This document shows positions 30,182 to 39,544 of a DNA stretch of 64,000 nucleotides, piece after piece. Positions within the stretch are counted from its first letter, which is position 1, and the number at the start of each line of letters is the position of its first letter. This DNA comes from a virus, in the IMG/VR virus record IMGVR_UViG_3300017788_003020, positions 1 through 64,000 of that record. One strand, given 5' to 3'. The position numbers were made by a program, and so were the translations under genes. The notes under the pieces are model-generated. The model saw only the letters and a program-made list of their open reading frames with translations, was not told the origin of the DNA and made no database searches.

Positions 30182-32719
30182 TTACTCAGGTTCTGTTGTT
30201 ATTTGACTTGAACTCGAAGAGGTGAATATAAGTTTTTCTGATTTCTTATCCAGTTTTATTTTCACAGAACTGCCATCTTTAATGAGACCAGATAGCAATT
30301 CTTCTGAGAGCGGGTCTTCTAAGTGTTGTTGGATACTTCTACGAAGTGGTCTTACTCCATACTTCTCATCAAATCCCTTATCAACCAAAAACTCTTTAAT
30401 GGGCTTCGGTATTGAAAGAGTAATGCTTCTTTCAGATAATCTATCTTCGAGCTTTTTAATTTGAATATCGATAATGCTAATCATATCTTCTTTCTTCAAT
30501 CTCTTGAAGTATACGATTCTATCAAGTCTATTTATGAATTCAGGTGAGAAATTTTGCTTTATTGAAGTATCTATTGTTTCTTTAATATGAACTTCATTGC
30601 TTCCACCTTTATCAACAGAAAAACCAAGGCTACCACCTGCTTTGATATCCTTCTGTCCTATATTGGATGTCATTATCAAAATGGTGTTTCTAAAGTCGAC
30701 CTTTCTTCCTAAACCATCTGTTAGATGGCCATCATCAAAAACTTGAAGAAGAGTATTCAAAGCATCTGGATGTGCCTTTTCAACTTCATCGAGAAGAACT
30801 ACGCTAAATGGTCTTCTTCTTACTTTTTCTGTAAGTTGTCCTCCTTCATTATATCCAACATAGCCAGGAGGAGCTCCAATCAGCTTACTAACAGAAAACT
30901 TTTCCATATACTCAGACATATCTACTCTAATTAGAGATTCTTCTGAGTCAAATAAATGAGAAGCCAAAGTCTTAGCAAGTTCTGTTTTACCTACACCAGT
31001 TGGCCCAGTAAAGAGAAAAACTCCAATAGGTCTTGATTTATCTTTTAGACCAGCTCTTGAACGCTTTATGGATTTTGAAATAACTTCTATTGCTTCGTCT
31101 TGTCCAATTACTTTTTTGTTTAACTCTTCGTGAAGAGTAAGTAATCTATTTGCTTCATTTTGAGTAACTTTTGTAACTGGTATTCCTGTCATCATTGATA
31201 CTATTGATGCGACATCATCTTCTGTTACAGTTTGAATATCACCTTCAAGATTTTTTTCCCAATTTTTTTTGAACGCTTCAAGTTCCTCTCTCAGTTTACG
31301 CTCAGCATCCCTTATCTCAGCGGCTTTCTCAAATAATTGAGACTTAACTGCTGAGTTCTTTTCTATGCTTAGTTCTGAGAGCTTATCTTCTATAACAACT
31401 ATTTCTTTAGGTATTTTTATGTTTGTGATTTTAACCTTAGAGCCAGTTTCATCTAAAACATCAAATGCTTTATCTGGTAAAAATCTATCGGTGATGTATC
31501 TATCTGAGAATTTAACACAAGCTTCAATTGCAGAGTCTGTATATCTCACACCATGATGCGATTCATACTTATTCTTTACATTATGTAGAATCTCAAGAGT
31601 TTCATCAATCGAAGGTGGTTCAACTAAAATCTTTTGAAATCTTCTATCAAGAGCACCATCTTTCTCGATGTTTTCTCTATATTCATCTAATGTTGTTGCT
31701 CCTATACATTGGATTTCTCCTCTTGCAAGAGCTGGTTTAAGCATGTTCGCAGCATCCAAAGAACCAGACGCACCACCTGCCCCAACAATTGTATGTAATT
31801 CATCGATGAAAAGAATAACATCATCATTTTTTTCCAATTCTTGAACAACAGACTTAACTCTTTCCTCGAATTGACCACGATATTTTGTCCCAGCTACCAT
31901 AGAACCTAAATCTAAAGTTATAACTCTTTTATCTAAAAGAACTTTTGGGACTTTTCTTTCAATGATTCTTAAAGCTAATCCTTCTACGATTGCGGTTTTA
32001 CCGACACCTGGTTCACCAATCAATACAGGATTATTCTTTTTTCTTCTTGCTAAAACCTGAACAACTCTTTCTATTTCTTTTTCTCTACCAATAACTGGGT
32101 CAAGTTTGTCTTCAATAGCAAGACGAGTTAAATCTTTACCGAAGTTATCAAGAACTGGGGTCTTTTTGAGTTTGTTTGTTCCAGTATTGTTTACTGGTTT
32201 ATTTCTTCCAGTTTTAGAGGAAGGCTTTCTTGATTTAGAATTATTTACATCTGTGTCTGAATCAGAATCAGATTCTTCATCTAAGTTCAAACTTTTGTCC
32301 AATTCTTTTCTGAAAACGTCATAATTGATGTCTTGTTTATGAAGGCATTTTGTTGCTTCATTTTCTTCATCTCTCAAAATAGAAAGAATCAAATGCTCAG
32401 TTCCGATTCTGTCTGACTTATAAAGTCTTGATTCGAGGTATGTTACTTTCAATACTTTTTCAGAATTTTTAGAAAGTGGGGTAGATGATTCTCCTATTAG
32501 AGTGACAATAGAATTTTCCATCTCTTTTTCTATGTCTTTCTTTAATTTTTTGAAATTAACTCCAAGAGATGTCAAAACTTCAATACCCAAACCTTCTCCT
32601 CTGCGAACAACCCCAAGTAAAAGGTGACCGATGCTAATCACATCATGTCCGAGTCTTAGAGCTTCTTCTCTTGAAAATCTTATGACTTCTTGTAATCCAT
32701 CTGAAAAATTTCCTTTCAT
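30182..32719 (-). CDS. clpC: ClpC-type AAA+ protease ATPase
   Basis: 845 residues, full length for ClpC. Two Clp N-domain repeats occupy ~1-145 ([18 protein letters not shown] and [15 protein letters not shown]). D1 has [17 protein letters not shown] near residue 234 and [15 protein letters not shown]; a coiled-coil M domain of ClpC/ClpB type follows (~420-480, [21 protein letters not shown]), and D2 has [18 protein letters not shown] near residue 570. The short M domain and N-domains favour ClpC over ClpB. The Ser/Asp-rich linker before D1 is long. It unfolds substrates for ClpP, encoded 88 nt upstream on the same strand. Confidence 0.92.
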   Translation of the reverse strand: MKGNFSDGLQEVIRFSREEALRLGHDVISIGHLLLGVVRRGEGLGIEVLTSLGVNFKKLKKDIEKEMENSIVTLIGESSTPLSKNSEKVLKVTYLESRLYKSDRIGTEHLILSILRDEENEATKCLHKQDINYDVFRKELDKSLNLDEESDSDSDTDVNNSKSRKPSSKTGRNKPVNNTGTNKLKKTPVLDNFGKDLTRLAIEDKLDPVIGREKEIERVVQVLARRKKNNPVLIGEPGVGKTAIVEGLALRIIERKVPKVLLDKRVITLDLGSMVAGTKYRGQFEERVKSVVQELEKNDDVILFIDELHTIVGAGGASGSLDAANMLKPALARGEIQCIGATTLDEYRENIEKDGALDRRFQKILVEPPSIDETLEILHNVKNKYESHHGVRYTDSAIEACVKFSDRYITDRFLPDKAFDVLDETGSKVKITNIKIPKEIVVIEDKLSELSIEKNSAVKSQLFEKAAEIRDAERKLREELEAFKKNWEKNLEGDIQTVTEDDVASIVSMMTGIPVTKVTQNEANRLLTLHEELNKKVIGQDEAIEVISKSIKRSRAGLKDKSRPIGVFLFTGPTGVGKTELAKTLASHLFDSEESLIRVDMSEYMEKFSVSKLIGAPPGYVGYNEGGQLTEKVRRRPFSVVLLDEVEKAHPDALNTLLQVFDDGHLTDGLGRKVDFRNTILIMTSNIGQKDIKAGGSLGFSVDKGGSNEVHIKETIDTSIKQNFSPEFINRLDRIVYFKRLKKEDMISIIDIQIKKLEDRLSERSITLSIPKPIKEFLVDKGFDEKYGVRPLRRSIQQHLEDPLSEELLSGLIKDGSSVKIKLDKKSEKLIFTSSSSSQITTEPE

Positions 32720-32774
32720 ATATTATCCTGTTTCCTTTTTAGTTCTATAATTTTCGTCTAAACGAACTTATTCT

Positions 32775-32783
32775 GTATATATC
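32775..32783 (-). promoter_or_regulatory. GATATATA element
   Basis: GATATATAC on the minus strand, 55 nt before the clpC start, in the gap between clpP and clpC. Confidence 0.35.
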
Positions 32784-32807
32784 GATAAAAGACATATCAT
32801 CTTTAAT

Positions 32808-33389
32808 TTATTGGAGTATTTTATCAATTATGCCATAATTCAAGGCATCCTGAGGAGACATCCAATTATCTCTATCAGCATCGCTTCTAATTTTGTTTAT
32901 ATCCTGTCCAGTATGTTCAGAAATCAAGGAATATAAGGTTTCCCTTATTTTTATCATTTCCTTCGTATAGATTTCAATATCGGAGGCTTGACCATTTGTT
33001 CCTCCCAAGGGCTGATGCATCATTATTCTTGAATGAGGTAAAGAAAACCTCTTTCCTTTTGCTCCCGCTGTCAATAAAAATTGACCCATAGAGGCGGCAA
33101 GACCTACACAAATTGTAGATACATCAGGCTTAATATACTGCATTGTATCATAAATAGCCATACCAGCGCTTACGCTCCCTCCTGGGGAATTTATGTAGAG
33201 AAATATGTCTTTTGTTGAATCTTCGGATTGTAAAAACAACATTTGTGCTACAATAAGAGAAGCAATAGTATCATCTACTTGAGTTCCTAAAAAGATGATT
33301 CTATCTTTAAGAAGACGTGAATATATGTCATATGACCTTTCTCCACGGGAGGTTTGCTCTATAACATAAGGAACAAGATGTGAATACAT
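32808..33389 (-). CDS. clpP: ClpP serine protease subunit
   Basis: 193 residues, the usual mature length. The catalytic triad is visible: S100 in [13 protein letters not shown]125 in [10 protein letters not shown] and D174 in [13 protein letters not shown]. The N-terminal propeptide is very short or absent ([21 protein letters not shown]), and [21 protein letters not shown] forms the strand-helix core. It assembles into a 14-subunit chamber with an AAA+ partner, here presumably the phage ClpC encoded next to it, though host ClpX could also dock. Confidence 0.95.
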   Translation of the reverse strand: MYSHLVPYVIEQTSRGERSYDIYSRLLKDRIIFLGTQVDDTIASLIVAQMLFLQSEDSTKDIFLYINSPGGSVSAGMAIYDTMQYIKPDVSTICVGLAASMGQFLLTAGAKGKRFSLPHSRIMMHQPLGGTNGQASDIEIYTKEMIKIRETLYSLISEHTGQDINKIRSDADRDNWMSPQDALNYGIIDKILQ

Positions 33390-33658
33390 AATAACTCTTG
33401 AATGAGGATTAAATAGTTAATTTCTGAGGTTTTTGATAAGAATCGCCACTTCTTACACTTTCACTTATAGTCAAATATCAATAAATGTTCTACAATTTAT
33501 CCAATAAATGACAAAATCAAAACAGGAAAATCTCTATTATTTTTAGCTATATCATCTAAACTCTTATTATTCAAAGGAATAGGTGAAATACGTAGAAATA
33601 TGAAATTAGACTTGTATTCTCAAAATATATACGAGATAAGTTTAATTATCAAAAAACC

Positions 33659-34084
33659 ATGGGTATTTTAGAGAAAAAGAATGTCTGTAAAATTGTATGC
33701 ATCGAATGGGACAATGTATGCGAAAGATGGATTATCAAAATAGATGAACCCAAGTCTGTTTCTATAATCAAAAGCAATTTCGAGTTTATATTAAATAAAT
33801 CCAAAAAAAGAATTTACATACATGAATCCGCATTTGATTTTTTAGTTTTATTTTATCCAGTAGATGAAAATGACAAATATCTTACAAACATGATTTGGGC
33901 GGCTTCTAACTTACATGAGTGTATTTTTTTTGTAGAATCTGAAGAAGATATAATAAGAGGAATTTGTAACTTTTACAGAAATTTAATAGTCATGGAAAAT
34001 AGAGAGACCTTAAAAGGATATAGAACTGAGCAGTTTTTGAAAAAAATACAATTTTCACATGGTCTTTCTATTGATTTTTTTTAG
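33659..34084 (+). CDS. Hypothetical protein
   Basis: 141 residues (MGILEKKNVCKIVCIEWDNVCERW...). Contains VSIIKSNFEFILNKSKKRIYIHESAFDFLVLFYPV. No family recognised. It lies between the clp genes (opposite strand) and the ankyrin gene. The 33390-33658 gap before it holds nothing I can identify. Confidence 0.5.
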   Translation: MGILEKKNVCKIVCIEWDNVCERWIIKIDEPKSVSIIKSNFEFILNKSKKRIYIHESAFDFLVLFYPVDENDKYLTNMIWAASNLHECIFFVESEEDIIRGICNFYRNLIVMENRETLKGYRTEQFLKKIQFSHGLSIDFF

Positions 34085-34090
34085 AAGCTC

Positions 34091-34121
34091 TTGTTTTTAG
34101 TCAAATCTTTTATTATTTTTG
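34091..34121 (+). promoter_or_regulatory. Bacteroidota-type promoter for ankyrin gene
   Basis: TTG (34091-34093), 20 nt, TATTTTTG (34114-34121). Confidence 0.7.
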
Positions 34122-34157
34122 TAACGGCTTATTTAATTGTTTTAGCAAAATAATACT

Positions 34158-34832
34158 ATGAAAAATTTAGAAAAAATGCTTTTTGAAGGTACTCGAGAAA
34201 ATAATATCAACAAAGTTAGATGGGCTTTGAATTTAGGAGCAGATATAACAAAAAGAGATAGATTAAAAAGATGTCCATTGCACTATACTACATCCAAAAA
34301 AGATTTAGAGCTGGCGAAGTTTTTAATTCTTTTAGGGGCTGATGTAAATGCAAAAGATTGGATGGACAGAGTTCCAATACATAATACACGCAACATCGAA
34401 ACGGTTAGATTATTAGTCGAATCTGGGGCAGATTTAAGTGTAAAGGAAGGAGTCAGTGAGTTCCCCATTTTACATAATTATATAGATTGTTCGGATAATT
34501 TAGAAATATTTAAATTCCTAATACCATTAGGGATTGATGTCAATGCGTCAGACTGTGATGGATATACTACATTACATAGAATAGCAGATAGTGTGTGTAA
34601 TTTATCAAGATTGGTTGATATTATGGTTCTACATGGGGCTGATATAAATGCAAAAAATAAGTTTGGTGAAACCCCATTGCATATAGCAGTAAAGAGAGAG
34701 AATGCAATATTGGTAGAATCTATTTACAAAGCGGGCGCAGACACAACTATCGAAGACAATAACGGTCTGATGCCATATTCCGTAAAGAATAATAGTAGAA
34801 TCAGAAGAATTTTGATTCAAAGAAGAAAATAA
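34158..34832 (+). CDS. Ankyrin-repeat protein
   Basis: 224 residues made almost wholly of ankyrin repeats (about six): LFEGTRENNINKVRWALNLGADI, CPLHYTTSKKDLELAKFLILLGADVNAKD, VPIHNTRNIETVRLLVESGADLS, then FKFLIPLGIDVNASDCDGYTTLHRIAD, VDIMVLHGADINAKNKFGETPLHIAV and AILVESIYKAGADTT. Such proteins bind host or phage proteins. The host-type promoter suggests early expression, which would fit a host-interaction role. The tmRNA gene starts 57 nt downstream with its own promoter. Confidence 0.85.
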   Translation: MKNLEKMLFEGTRENNINKVRWALNLGADITKRDRLKRCPLHYTTSKKDLELAKFLILLGADVNAKDWMDRVPIHNTRNIETVRLLVESGADLSVKEGVSEFPILHNYIDCSDNLEIFKFLIPLGIDVNASDCDGYTTLHRIADSVCNLSRLVDIMVLHGADINAKNKFGETPLHIAVKRENAILVESIYKAGADTTIEDNNGLMPYSVKNNSRIRRILIQRRK

Positions 34833-34841
34833 AAAAATAGT

Positions 34842-34871
34842 TTGCAGATATCAGAATTTTCATTATATTTG
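34842..34871 (+). promoter_or_regulatory. Bacteroidota-type promoter for tmRNA
   Basis: TTG (34842-34844), 19 nt, TATATTTG (34864-34871); the mature tmRNA 5' end is 19 nt further on. Confidence 0.8.
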
Positions 34872-34889
34872 TAATAGTTCATTGAAAAT

Positions 34890-35279
34890 GGGGGTGTCAT
34901 TGGTTTCGATTGGCTTTTGACGCACTAAGAAGCAACCCGTGCTGATACTCGGTGGAGCACGATAATACAACTGAGTAAATCATAAGTGGCAATAATAGCA
35001 CACATATTTTCAATCAATATCCATTGGTTGGAAATACCCAGACACAATACGCAGTAGCGGCTTGAGTCCGAGTGATGTAATTTGTAGCTGTTCTCATTAT
35101 ATCACTCGTCGCCTATAACAGCATATACTATAAAGGGCTTTCACTTTATAGTGAATTTTTGAAAGCAAAAGAATTATCGGCTGTCCTTTGCCTAAATAAT
35201 TCTTACTATAAAAGGACTATGGTTGTAGTGGTCTGGTAACTTGATAGTCAAGACGGGGGTTCGAATCCCCCCACCTCCA
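34890..35279 (+). ncRNA. ssrA: tmRNA (SsrA RNA)
   Basis: A complete one-piece tmRNA of ~390 nt. The 5' end GGGGGUG pairs with CACCUCC at the 3' end to give the acceptor stem; the T arm reads GGGGGTTCGAATCCCCC; CCA is not encoded. Pseudoknot 1 is clear: CGUGCU/AGCACG plus ACUCGGU with ACUGAGU. Eleven nt after it a resume codon GGC would start a tag of 25 codons, beginning GNNSTH and ending TQTQYAVAA, then UGA. The YAVAA end is the classic ClpXP/ClpAP degron form. The tag is longer than the 8-15 residues usual in bacteria and includes an 8-bp hairpin (CAATCAAT/ATTGGTTG). The frame choice rests on the pseudoknot spacing and tag end. Trans-translation by this RNA would need SmpB, which I did not find here. 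Confidence 0.95.
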
Positions 35280-35311
35280 CAATTTTTTATTTTTATTTTA
35301 AGGTTAATGTT

Positions 35312-36076
35312 ATGGAATATTATGAGAAAATGTGCTCGATGGCATCAGACCCGAGCAAGAAAAAAACTAAAAGTGACTTGGAATTATTAGATTTACTAAA
35401 AACATGTGAAATTTTTTGTATTCATCCTAATAACCCAAACCCTACGCATATTGAAAGTGACCATGAACTCATCCATGACCCAGAAGGGTATAAAGGAGAT
35501 TTAGATTCTCCATTCAAGACTGTTTGGATAGAAATGGGAGAATTGAATGGTTCAAAATATAAACTGACTGTCGATGAACATCCATACAAAATCCACGAAC
35601 CAGTTGTTGATTGTCTTGGGATTCTTATTCATGAAACTACTCCTAAGATTTTTAGAATATGGGGCTTGTTTGAAGTTTATGGAGCTTTCAGTGACTTAAA
35701 TAAAAAACGATTAGTCATAATTGAAACTTCTACTTTAAGCTCTCTTGCTGAATCCATGATTGATAGAATAAACAAAGAAGCATGGGGATTGGAAGCACCA
35801 AAAACAAAGTTAAAAATAGGAACAGGTGACTTAAAACAAATTAGAAGAATAAATAGAGTTATTCATATAACTCCAAAAAGAAATACCAAGAATATAAAAG
35901 GTAGCGGTAAGAAAATAGATTGGTCTCATACTTGGACAGTAAGAGGACATTGGAGAATTATAAAAGGAATCGGAAAAGACAGAGATGGTATAGCTTCAGT
36001 TCAAGGTCATACTTGGATTGGTTCTTATCTGAAAGGAGCTGGTGAACTTATCAAAAAAGCAAGACTTATTAAATAA
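35312..36076 (+). CDS. Hypothetical phage protein
   Basis: 254 residues. The C-terminal region INRVIHITPKRNTKNIKGSGKKIDWSHTWTVRGHWR, ending GHTWIGSYLKGAG, is basic and aromatic with the W-T-V-x-G-H-W-R pattern seen in many uncharacterised phage and mobile-element proteins. The N-terminal part has FCIHPNNPNPTHIESDHELIHDPEGYKG. No enzyme motif is evident. It follows the tmRNA gene by 32 nt. Confidence 0.55.
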   Translation: MEYYEKMCSMASDPSKKKTKSDLELLDLLKTCEIFCIHPNNPNPTHIESDHELIHDPEGYKGDLDSPFKTVWIEMGELNGSKYKLTVDEHPYKIHEPVVDCLGILIHETTPKIFRIWGLFEVYGAFSDLNKKRLVIIETSTLSSLAESMIDRINKEAWGLEAPKTKLKIGTGDLKQIRRINRVIHITPKRNTKNIKGSGKKIDWSHTWTVRGHWRIIKGIGKDRDGIASVQGHTWIGSYLKGAGELIKKARLIK

Positions 36077-36099
36077 AAGATTAGGCATTAAAATTTACT

Positions 36100-36894
36100 A
36101 TGGAAAATGAAAAAATCTCAGAATATGAATTATTGAGAATATTCTCTGAACTACAGTCGAATTCTTCTTTTGATAAATTAGCTCCAACTTGGACACCGAG
36201 GCTACTTAAAATTAAAGAATTGTTAGGACTATTTCAAATTCCATATAAAGTCAAGCATTATGTAGTTCCTGGTTATGAGAGTAGATATTTTACTAATTTC
36301 TATGTCTCATTTAATAAGGATAGCCAAGAGAAAGGTCTTATTTTCCTTGCCCACCATGACATAACTAATGAAAGGTCTGAGAACTCGCAAGACAATACAT
36401 CTTCTGTTTGTCAGTTACTTTCATTGATGCAAATAATTAAAAATAAAGAATTGACTCGACCTATTCATTTTGCACTTGTTGATTCAGAAGAACATAAAAA
36501 TTTTAATTGTTGCGGTAGCCAAGTTTTATCAGAAGATATACACAATCGAGAGTTCGGAGAAGTAGAGTTATGTATTAATTTAGAATTAACAGGTCTTGGG
36601 AAAAATATATGGGTTAGTAATTATGAAAAATTCCCCGAATCTTCTCAAGATATAATACAAAAACTAAATGCTCAGAGGGTTAAAACGCCCTTTAATGATG
36701 CATATGTTTTGTCTCTTTATGATGTTCCAGCTATTTGCATTGGTCTTTTAGATGATGATGATATAATTACAGCTATTGAATCAACAGGATACCCCAAAAT
36801 TTGGTCATTATGTCATAGCATGGAAGATACTTTTGATAAAATATCAGAAGAAGATATGGTTCAATTTCAAAACTTAATTTCAAGCCTTTTATGA
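36100..36894 (+). CDS. M28-like zinc aminopeptidase
   Basis: 264 residues. The metal ligands of the M28 family can be placed in order: H in FLAHHDI, D in SQDNTSSVCQLLSLM, E in LVDSEEHKNF (catalytic and ligand Glu), a second acidic ligand in INLELTGLG and H in LCHSMEDTFDK. The family removes N-terminal residues or acts as carboxypeptidase; no signal peptide is present, so it acts in the cytoplasm. Its stop overlaps the RmlB start by 4 nt. The AHHD block replaces the commoner G-x-H-x-D. Confidence 0.7.
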   Translation: MENEKISEYELLRIFSELQSNSSFDKLAPTWTPRLLKIKELLGLFQIPYKVKHYVVPGYESRYFTNFYVSFNKDSQEKGLIFLAHHDITNERSENSQDNTSSVCQLLSLMQIIKNKELTRPIHFALVDSEEHKNFNCCGSQVLSEDIHNREFGEVELCINLELTGLGKNIWVSNYEKFPESSQDIIQKLNAQRVKTPFNDAYVLSLYDVPAICIGLLDDDDIITAIESTGYPKIWSLCHSMEDTFDKISEEDMVQFQNLISSLL

Positions 36895-37871
36895 AACATG
36901 CATTAGTTACTGGTGGTTTAGGATTTATTGGTAGCTCTTTTGTAAGACTATTGATTCGATATGGAGTAAAGGTTACAATAATTGATAATTATAGTTATGC
37001 TTCTGATGAAAATAGAGTAAATTCCGAGAATCCAAATCTTTCAATTAAACGTGCAAATATATGCAACGATGAAGCTTATGACTCTCTCTCTGATGATATA
37101 GATTCTATATTTCATTTTGCGGCAGAAACTCATGTTGACCGTTCTATAAAATATCCTCATATATTTTTGGAAACGAATGTTATCGGAACTCAAAAGGTTT
37201 TAGAATACGCTAAAAAAATAAAAAAAAGAATAGTAATTATATCAACAGATGAGGTGTATGGTTCAGCTCCCGATGGAAAGCATTTTTCAGAAACGGATGT
37301 ATTAAATCCAAGTTCGCCTTATTCAGCATCAAAGGCATCTTCTGATTTGTTAGGACTTTCTTACCATACTACTTTCAATACTGATGTTATAATAACCCGT
37401 TGTAGTAATAACTATGGCGAATATCAAACAATAGAAAAATTAATACCCCTTTCTATTTACAATATTTTACATGATATACCAATACCTATTTATGGAGATG
37501 GTATGCAACAAAGAGATTGGATTCATGTAAATGACCATTGTATCGGAGTTCTCTATGCATTTAACTACGGTCAATCTGGAGAAATTTACAACATAGGAAC
37601 GGGAGTAGAAACTCCAAACATAGAACTTTTGAAAATTCTTGCAAAAGAGTTGAATAAAGATGTGACATTTGAGTTCATAGGTGATAGATTAGGGCATGAT
37701 GTTAGATATGCTCTTGATAGTTCTAAACTCATGGGACTTGGATGGAGACCTTTTTATTCTTTACAAGATGGAATGAGCGATATTGCCCATTGGTATAAAA
37801 ACAATACTGATTGGCTTGAACAAAACAGAGATAAAAATAAACAATGGTTGAGTGAGCAATATGGAAAATAA
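36891..37871 (+). CDS. rmlB: dTDP-glucose 4,6-dehydratase-like protein
   Basis: 326 residues, close to the family norm. The N-terminal GGLGFIGSSFVRLLIRYG binds NAD; ISTDEVYGSAPDG carries the catalytic Thr-Asp-Glu of RmlB, and YSASKASSD the Tyr-x-x-x-Lys pair. RSNNYG-like CSNNYGEYQ and QQRDWIHVNDH also match. It would make dTDP-4-keto-6-deoxyglucose, a precursor of rhamnose and other sugars. An RmlD-like gene at 51423 might act later. Part of a tight run 36100-38058. Confidence 0.85.
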   Translation: MKHALVTGGLGFIGSSFVRLLIRYGVKVTIIDNYSYASDENRVNSENPNLSIKRANICNDEAYDSLSDDIDSIFHFAAETHVDRSIKYPHIFLETNVIGTQKVLEYAKKIKKRIVIISTDEVYGSAPDGKHFSETDVLNPSSPYSASKASSDLLGLSYHTTFNTDVIITRCSNNYGEYQTIEKLIPLSIYNILHDIPIPIYGDGMQQRDWIHVNDHCIGVLYAFNYGQSGEIYNIGTGVETPNIELLKILAKELNKDVTFEFIGDRLGHDVRYALDSSKLMGLGWRPFYSLQDGMSDIAHWYKNNTDWLEQNRDKNKQWLSEQYGK

Positions 37872-38058
37872 TAGATTAAGACCTTTGAAACAACCTTCTA
37901 TTGACTTGAATGAAGAAACTATGAATCCTCTTCTTAAAAAGATGATAAAGAAGATGAACTCAGAGTCATTCATGACCGATGAAAAAGATGTTTTAGTAAG
38001 ACTTGAGAATTACAAGAAAAAGAAAGGTTCCTTTGAAGAGGATGGAGAAAGTGAATAA
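37861..38058 (+). CDS. Small hypothetical protein
   Basis: 65 residues from the ATG at 37861 (MENNRLRPLKQPSIDLNE...), overlapping the rmlB stop by 11 nt. Charged and helical; no family recognised. A strong terminator follows at once. Confidence 0.5.
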   Translation: MENNRLRPLKQPSIDLNEETMNPLLKKMIKKMNSESFMTDEKDVLVRLENYKKKKGSFEEDGESE

Positions 38059-38060
38059 TG

Positions 38061-38087
38061 AAAAAGGAGGCATTTGCCTCCTTTTTT
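38061..38087. terminator. Bidirectional terminator
   Basis: AAAAAGGAGGCA, TT loop, TGCCTCCTTTTTT; between convergent genes. Confidence 0.85.
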
Positions 38088-38988
38088 ACTCGTAGCTTAC
38101 AATAGAACTGCTGAATTCTTCTGAAAAATAATGAAGTATAAATTCATACATAAAGTCATTAATATAGTGAAGTATATTCCACCCAATCGTAGATGCTGTT
38201 GTATCTGGTCTTTTTAGTTTCATTTGTAAAAACCCTCTTGCATTAGAAAGAACTTCGATATATTCTTCCATTCCAAATGCTGGATTTTCTTTAACTCCAT
38301 CGCTTGTTTGCTTTTTATATGCTTCTACGCATTCATCCTTTTGATTTACAATTTTAAGGATTTCTGATACAGTTACATAATCGGGTTCCATTCTTAGTAT
38401 TTCTCTTAATTGACCGCTTCTTGCCAACTTTCTTACATTTTCTGGGTTTTCTAATTTATATTTCTTCAAACTGGGGCTAAATGTCATGTTCCACTTACCA
38501 TATTGATTTAACATATTTATAAGTTTATCTATAAGTCCTCCAAGATATCCAGTTGAGTAATAACCTGCATTGACCGCTTGTTCTTGTTGCATTTGGATAT
38601 ACCATTCTTCGTTTCTATAATCTTTTGATGCTCCATCTGTCAAATAATCCATTTTTCCTTCTAAGTCTTCTTTACTTATATTTCTATCACTTGTATATTG
38701 GTCTATATTTGACCATAAAACATAAAACAACTCATTGGCTTTTATTTCATCTGTCCCATATTTTATGACAATATTATTGTTCATGGGGTCTCCTTGAAAT
38801 TCCTTACCGTAAACTATATTTTTGGCTACTCTCCACATTCTATCGTGAATGTAATCATATAAATCCTTGTAAGTTATGCTTCCAGCTTTCAAGTTCTTGT
38901 ATTGATATTTTTCGTTTAAGATGCTTTCTATCTCTGAAAAATTCAAACTTTCATTCACGAATTGCTCAAAATTTGCTATTCTTTTCAT
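38086..38988 (-). CDS. Leader-bearing (capsid-targeting-like) protein of unknown function
   Basis: 300 residues starting MKRIANFEQFVNESLNFSE, a strong copy of the shared leader with V-N-E at residues 11-13. The body is mostly helical (YKDLYDYIHDRMWRVAKNIVYG, AGYYSTGYLGGLIDKLINMLNQYGKW) and no domain is recognised. A packaged internal protein is inferred. A GATATATAG element sits 28 nt upstream. Confidence 0.65.
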   Translation of the reverse strand: MKRIANFEQFVNESLNFSEIESILNEKYQYKNLKAGSITYKDLYDYIHDRMWRVAKNIVYGKEFQGDPMNNNIVIKYGTDEIKANELFYVLWSNIDQYTSDRNISKEDLEGKMDYLTDGASKDYRNEEWYIQMQQEQAVNAGYYSTGYLGGLIDKLINMLNQYGKWNMTFSPSLKKYKLENPENVRKLARSGQLREILRMEPDYVTVSEILKIVNQKDECVEAYKKQTSDGVKENPAFGMEEYIEVLSNARGFLQMKLKRPDTTASTIGWNILHYINDFMYEFILHYFSEEFSSSIVSYE

Positions 38989-39016
38989 TTGTTTTAAGTT
39001 AAATTTCTTTGTTTTT

Positions 39017-39025
39017 CTATATATC
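39017..39025 (-). promoter_or_regulatory. GATATATA element
   Basis: GATATATAG on the minus strand, 28 nt before the leader-bearing gene starting at 38988. Confidence 0.45.
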
Positions 39026-39101
39026 CATTATTTTAATCCACATGGTAAAATTTAGTTAAAACTTAAAAATAAAGAGTCTTTCAAACTTTAATCTATAAAT
39101 T

Positions 39102-39110
39102 GATATATAC
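39102..39110 (+). promoter_or_regulatory. GATATATA element
   Basis: GATATATAC, 33 nt before the gene at 39144. Confidence 0.45.
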
Positions 39111-39143
39111 TTATACATGGTGATTTCTTAAAAATAAATAGGC

Positions 39144-39512
39144 ATGTTTATGGAATTAATTATTTTGGTTGTTCTTTTAGCTGTTATAGCTGGAGCAATC
39201 GGTATCGCTACAAAAAATTCAGATGGTGGCGAAACATCAAGTAATGTTGGATTTGATTTAGAGGCAAGAGGTCCTTTTGAATCAACTCCTTCATTAAGCA
39301 CTTCAGCAAAACCTGCAAGAAAGGCATCAAAAAAGGTTAGTGCAAAATCTACAAAGGAAACTCCTGCTGTAAGTGTTAAGAAAGGAAAGCCTGCGAAAAA
39401 GGCAACTACGCCAACTCCTGCTCCTACAACTTCTAAAAGAGCTGTTGAAAAAGCTCAACCTGCAATTGAAGTAAAGGCTACAAGAAAAGGAAAAGCAGGA
39501 AAAAGAAAATAA
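39144..39512 (+). CDS. Membrane-anchored Lys/Ala/Pro-rich (histone H1-like tail) protein
   Basis: 122 residues. Residues 4-23 (ELIILVVLLAVIAGAIGIAT) form a membrane helix; after a short acidic spacer the rest is Lys/Ala/Pro/Thr-rich (KPARKASKKVSAKSTKE, KKGKPAKKATTPTP) like histone H1 or HC1 tails. The layout suggests a protein that ties nucleic acid to the membrane. A start at residue 3 is possible. A strong terminator follows. Confidence 0.6.
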   Translation: MFMELIILVVLLAVIAGAIGIATKNSDGGETSSNVGFDLEARGPFESTPSLSTSAKPARKASKKVSAKSTKETPAVSVKKGKPAKKATTPTPAPTTSKRAVEKAQPAIEVKATRKGKAGKRK

Positions 39513-39544
39513 AAAATTACTATATAGACTAAGTAGTTATTTTC

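Noticed and set aside
2386-33389. Host chromosome (metK, IMPDH, HU, clpP, clpC look bacterial)
   Set aside because: These genes are interleaved with lysins, leader-bearing proteins and phage structural genes in one tight arrangement, and no host housekeeping operon is present.
34890-35279. tRNA gene for the 3' tRNA-like part of the tmRNA
   Set aside because: The T arm and acceptor pair with the far 5' end of a pseudoknotted RNA with a tag frame, so it is tmRNA and not a tRNA.
34890-35279. Alternative tag frame starting GCA CAC AUA
   Set aside because: It ends in TQ-stop without a degron-like end and its start does not have the E. coli-like spacing from pseudoknot 1, unlike the GGC frame ending YAVAA.
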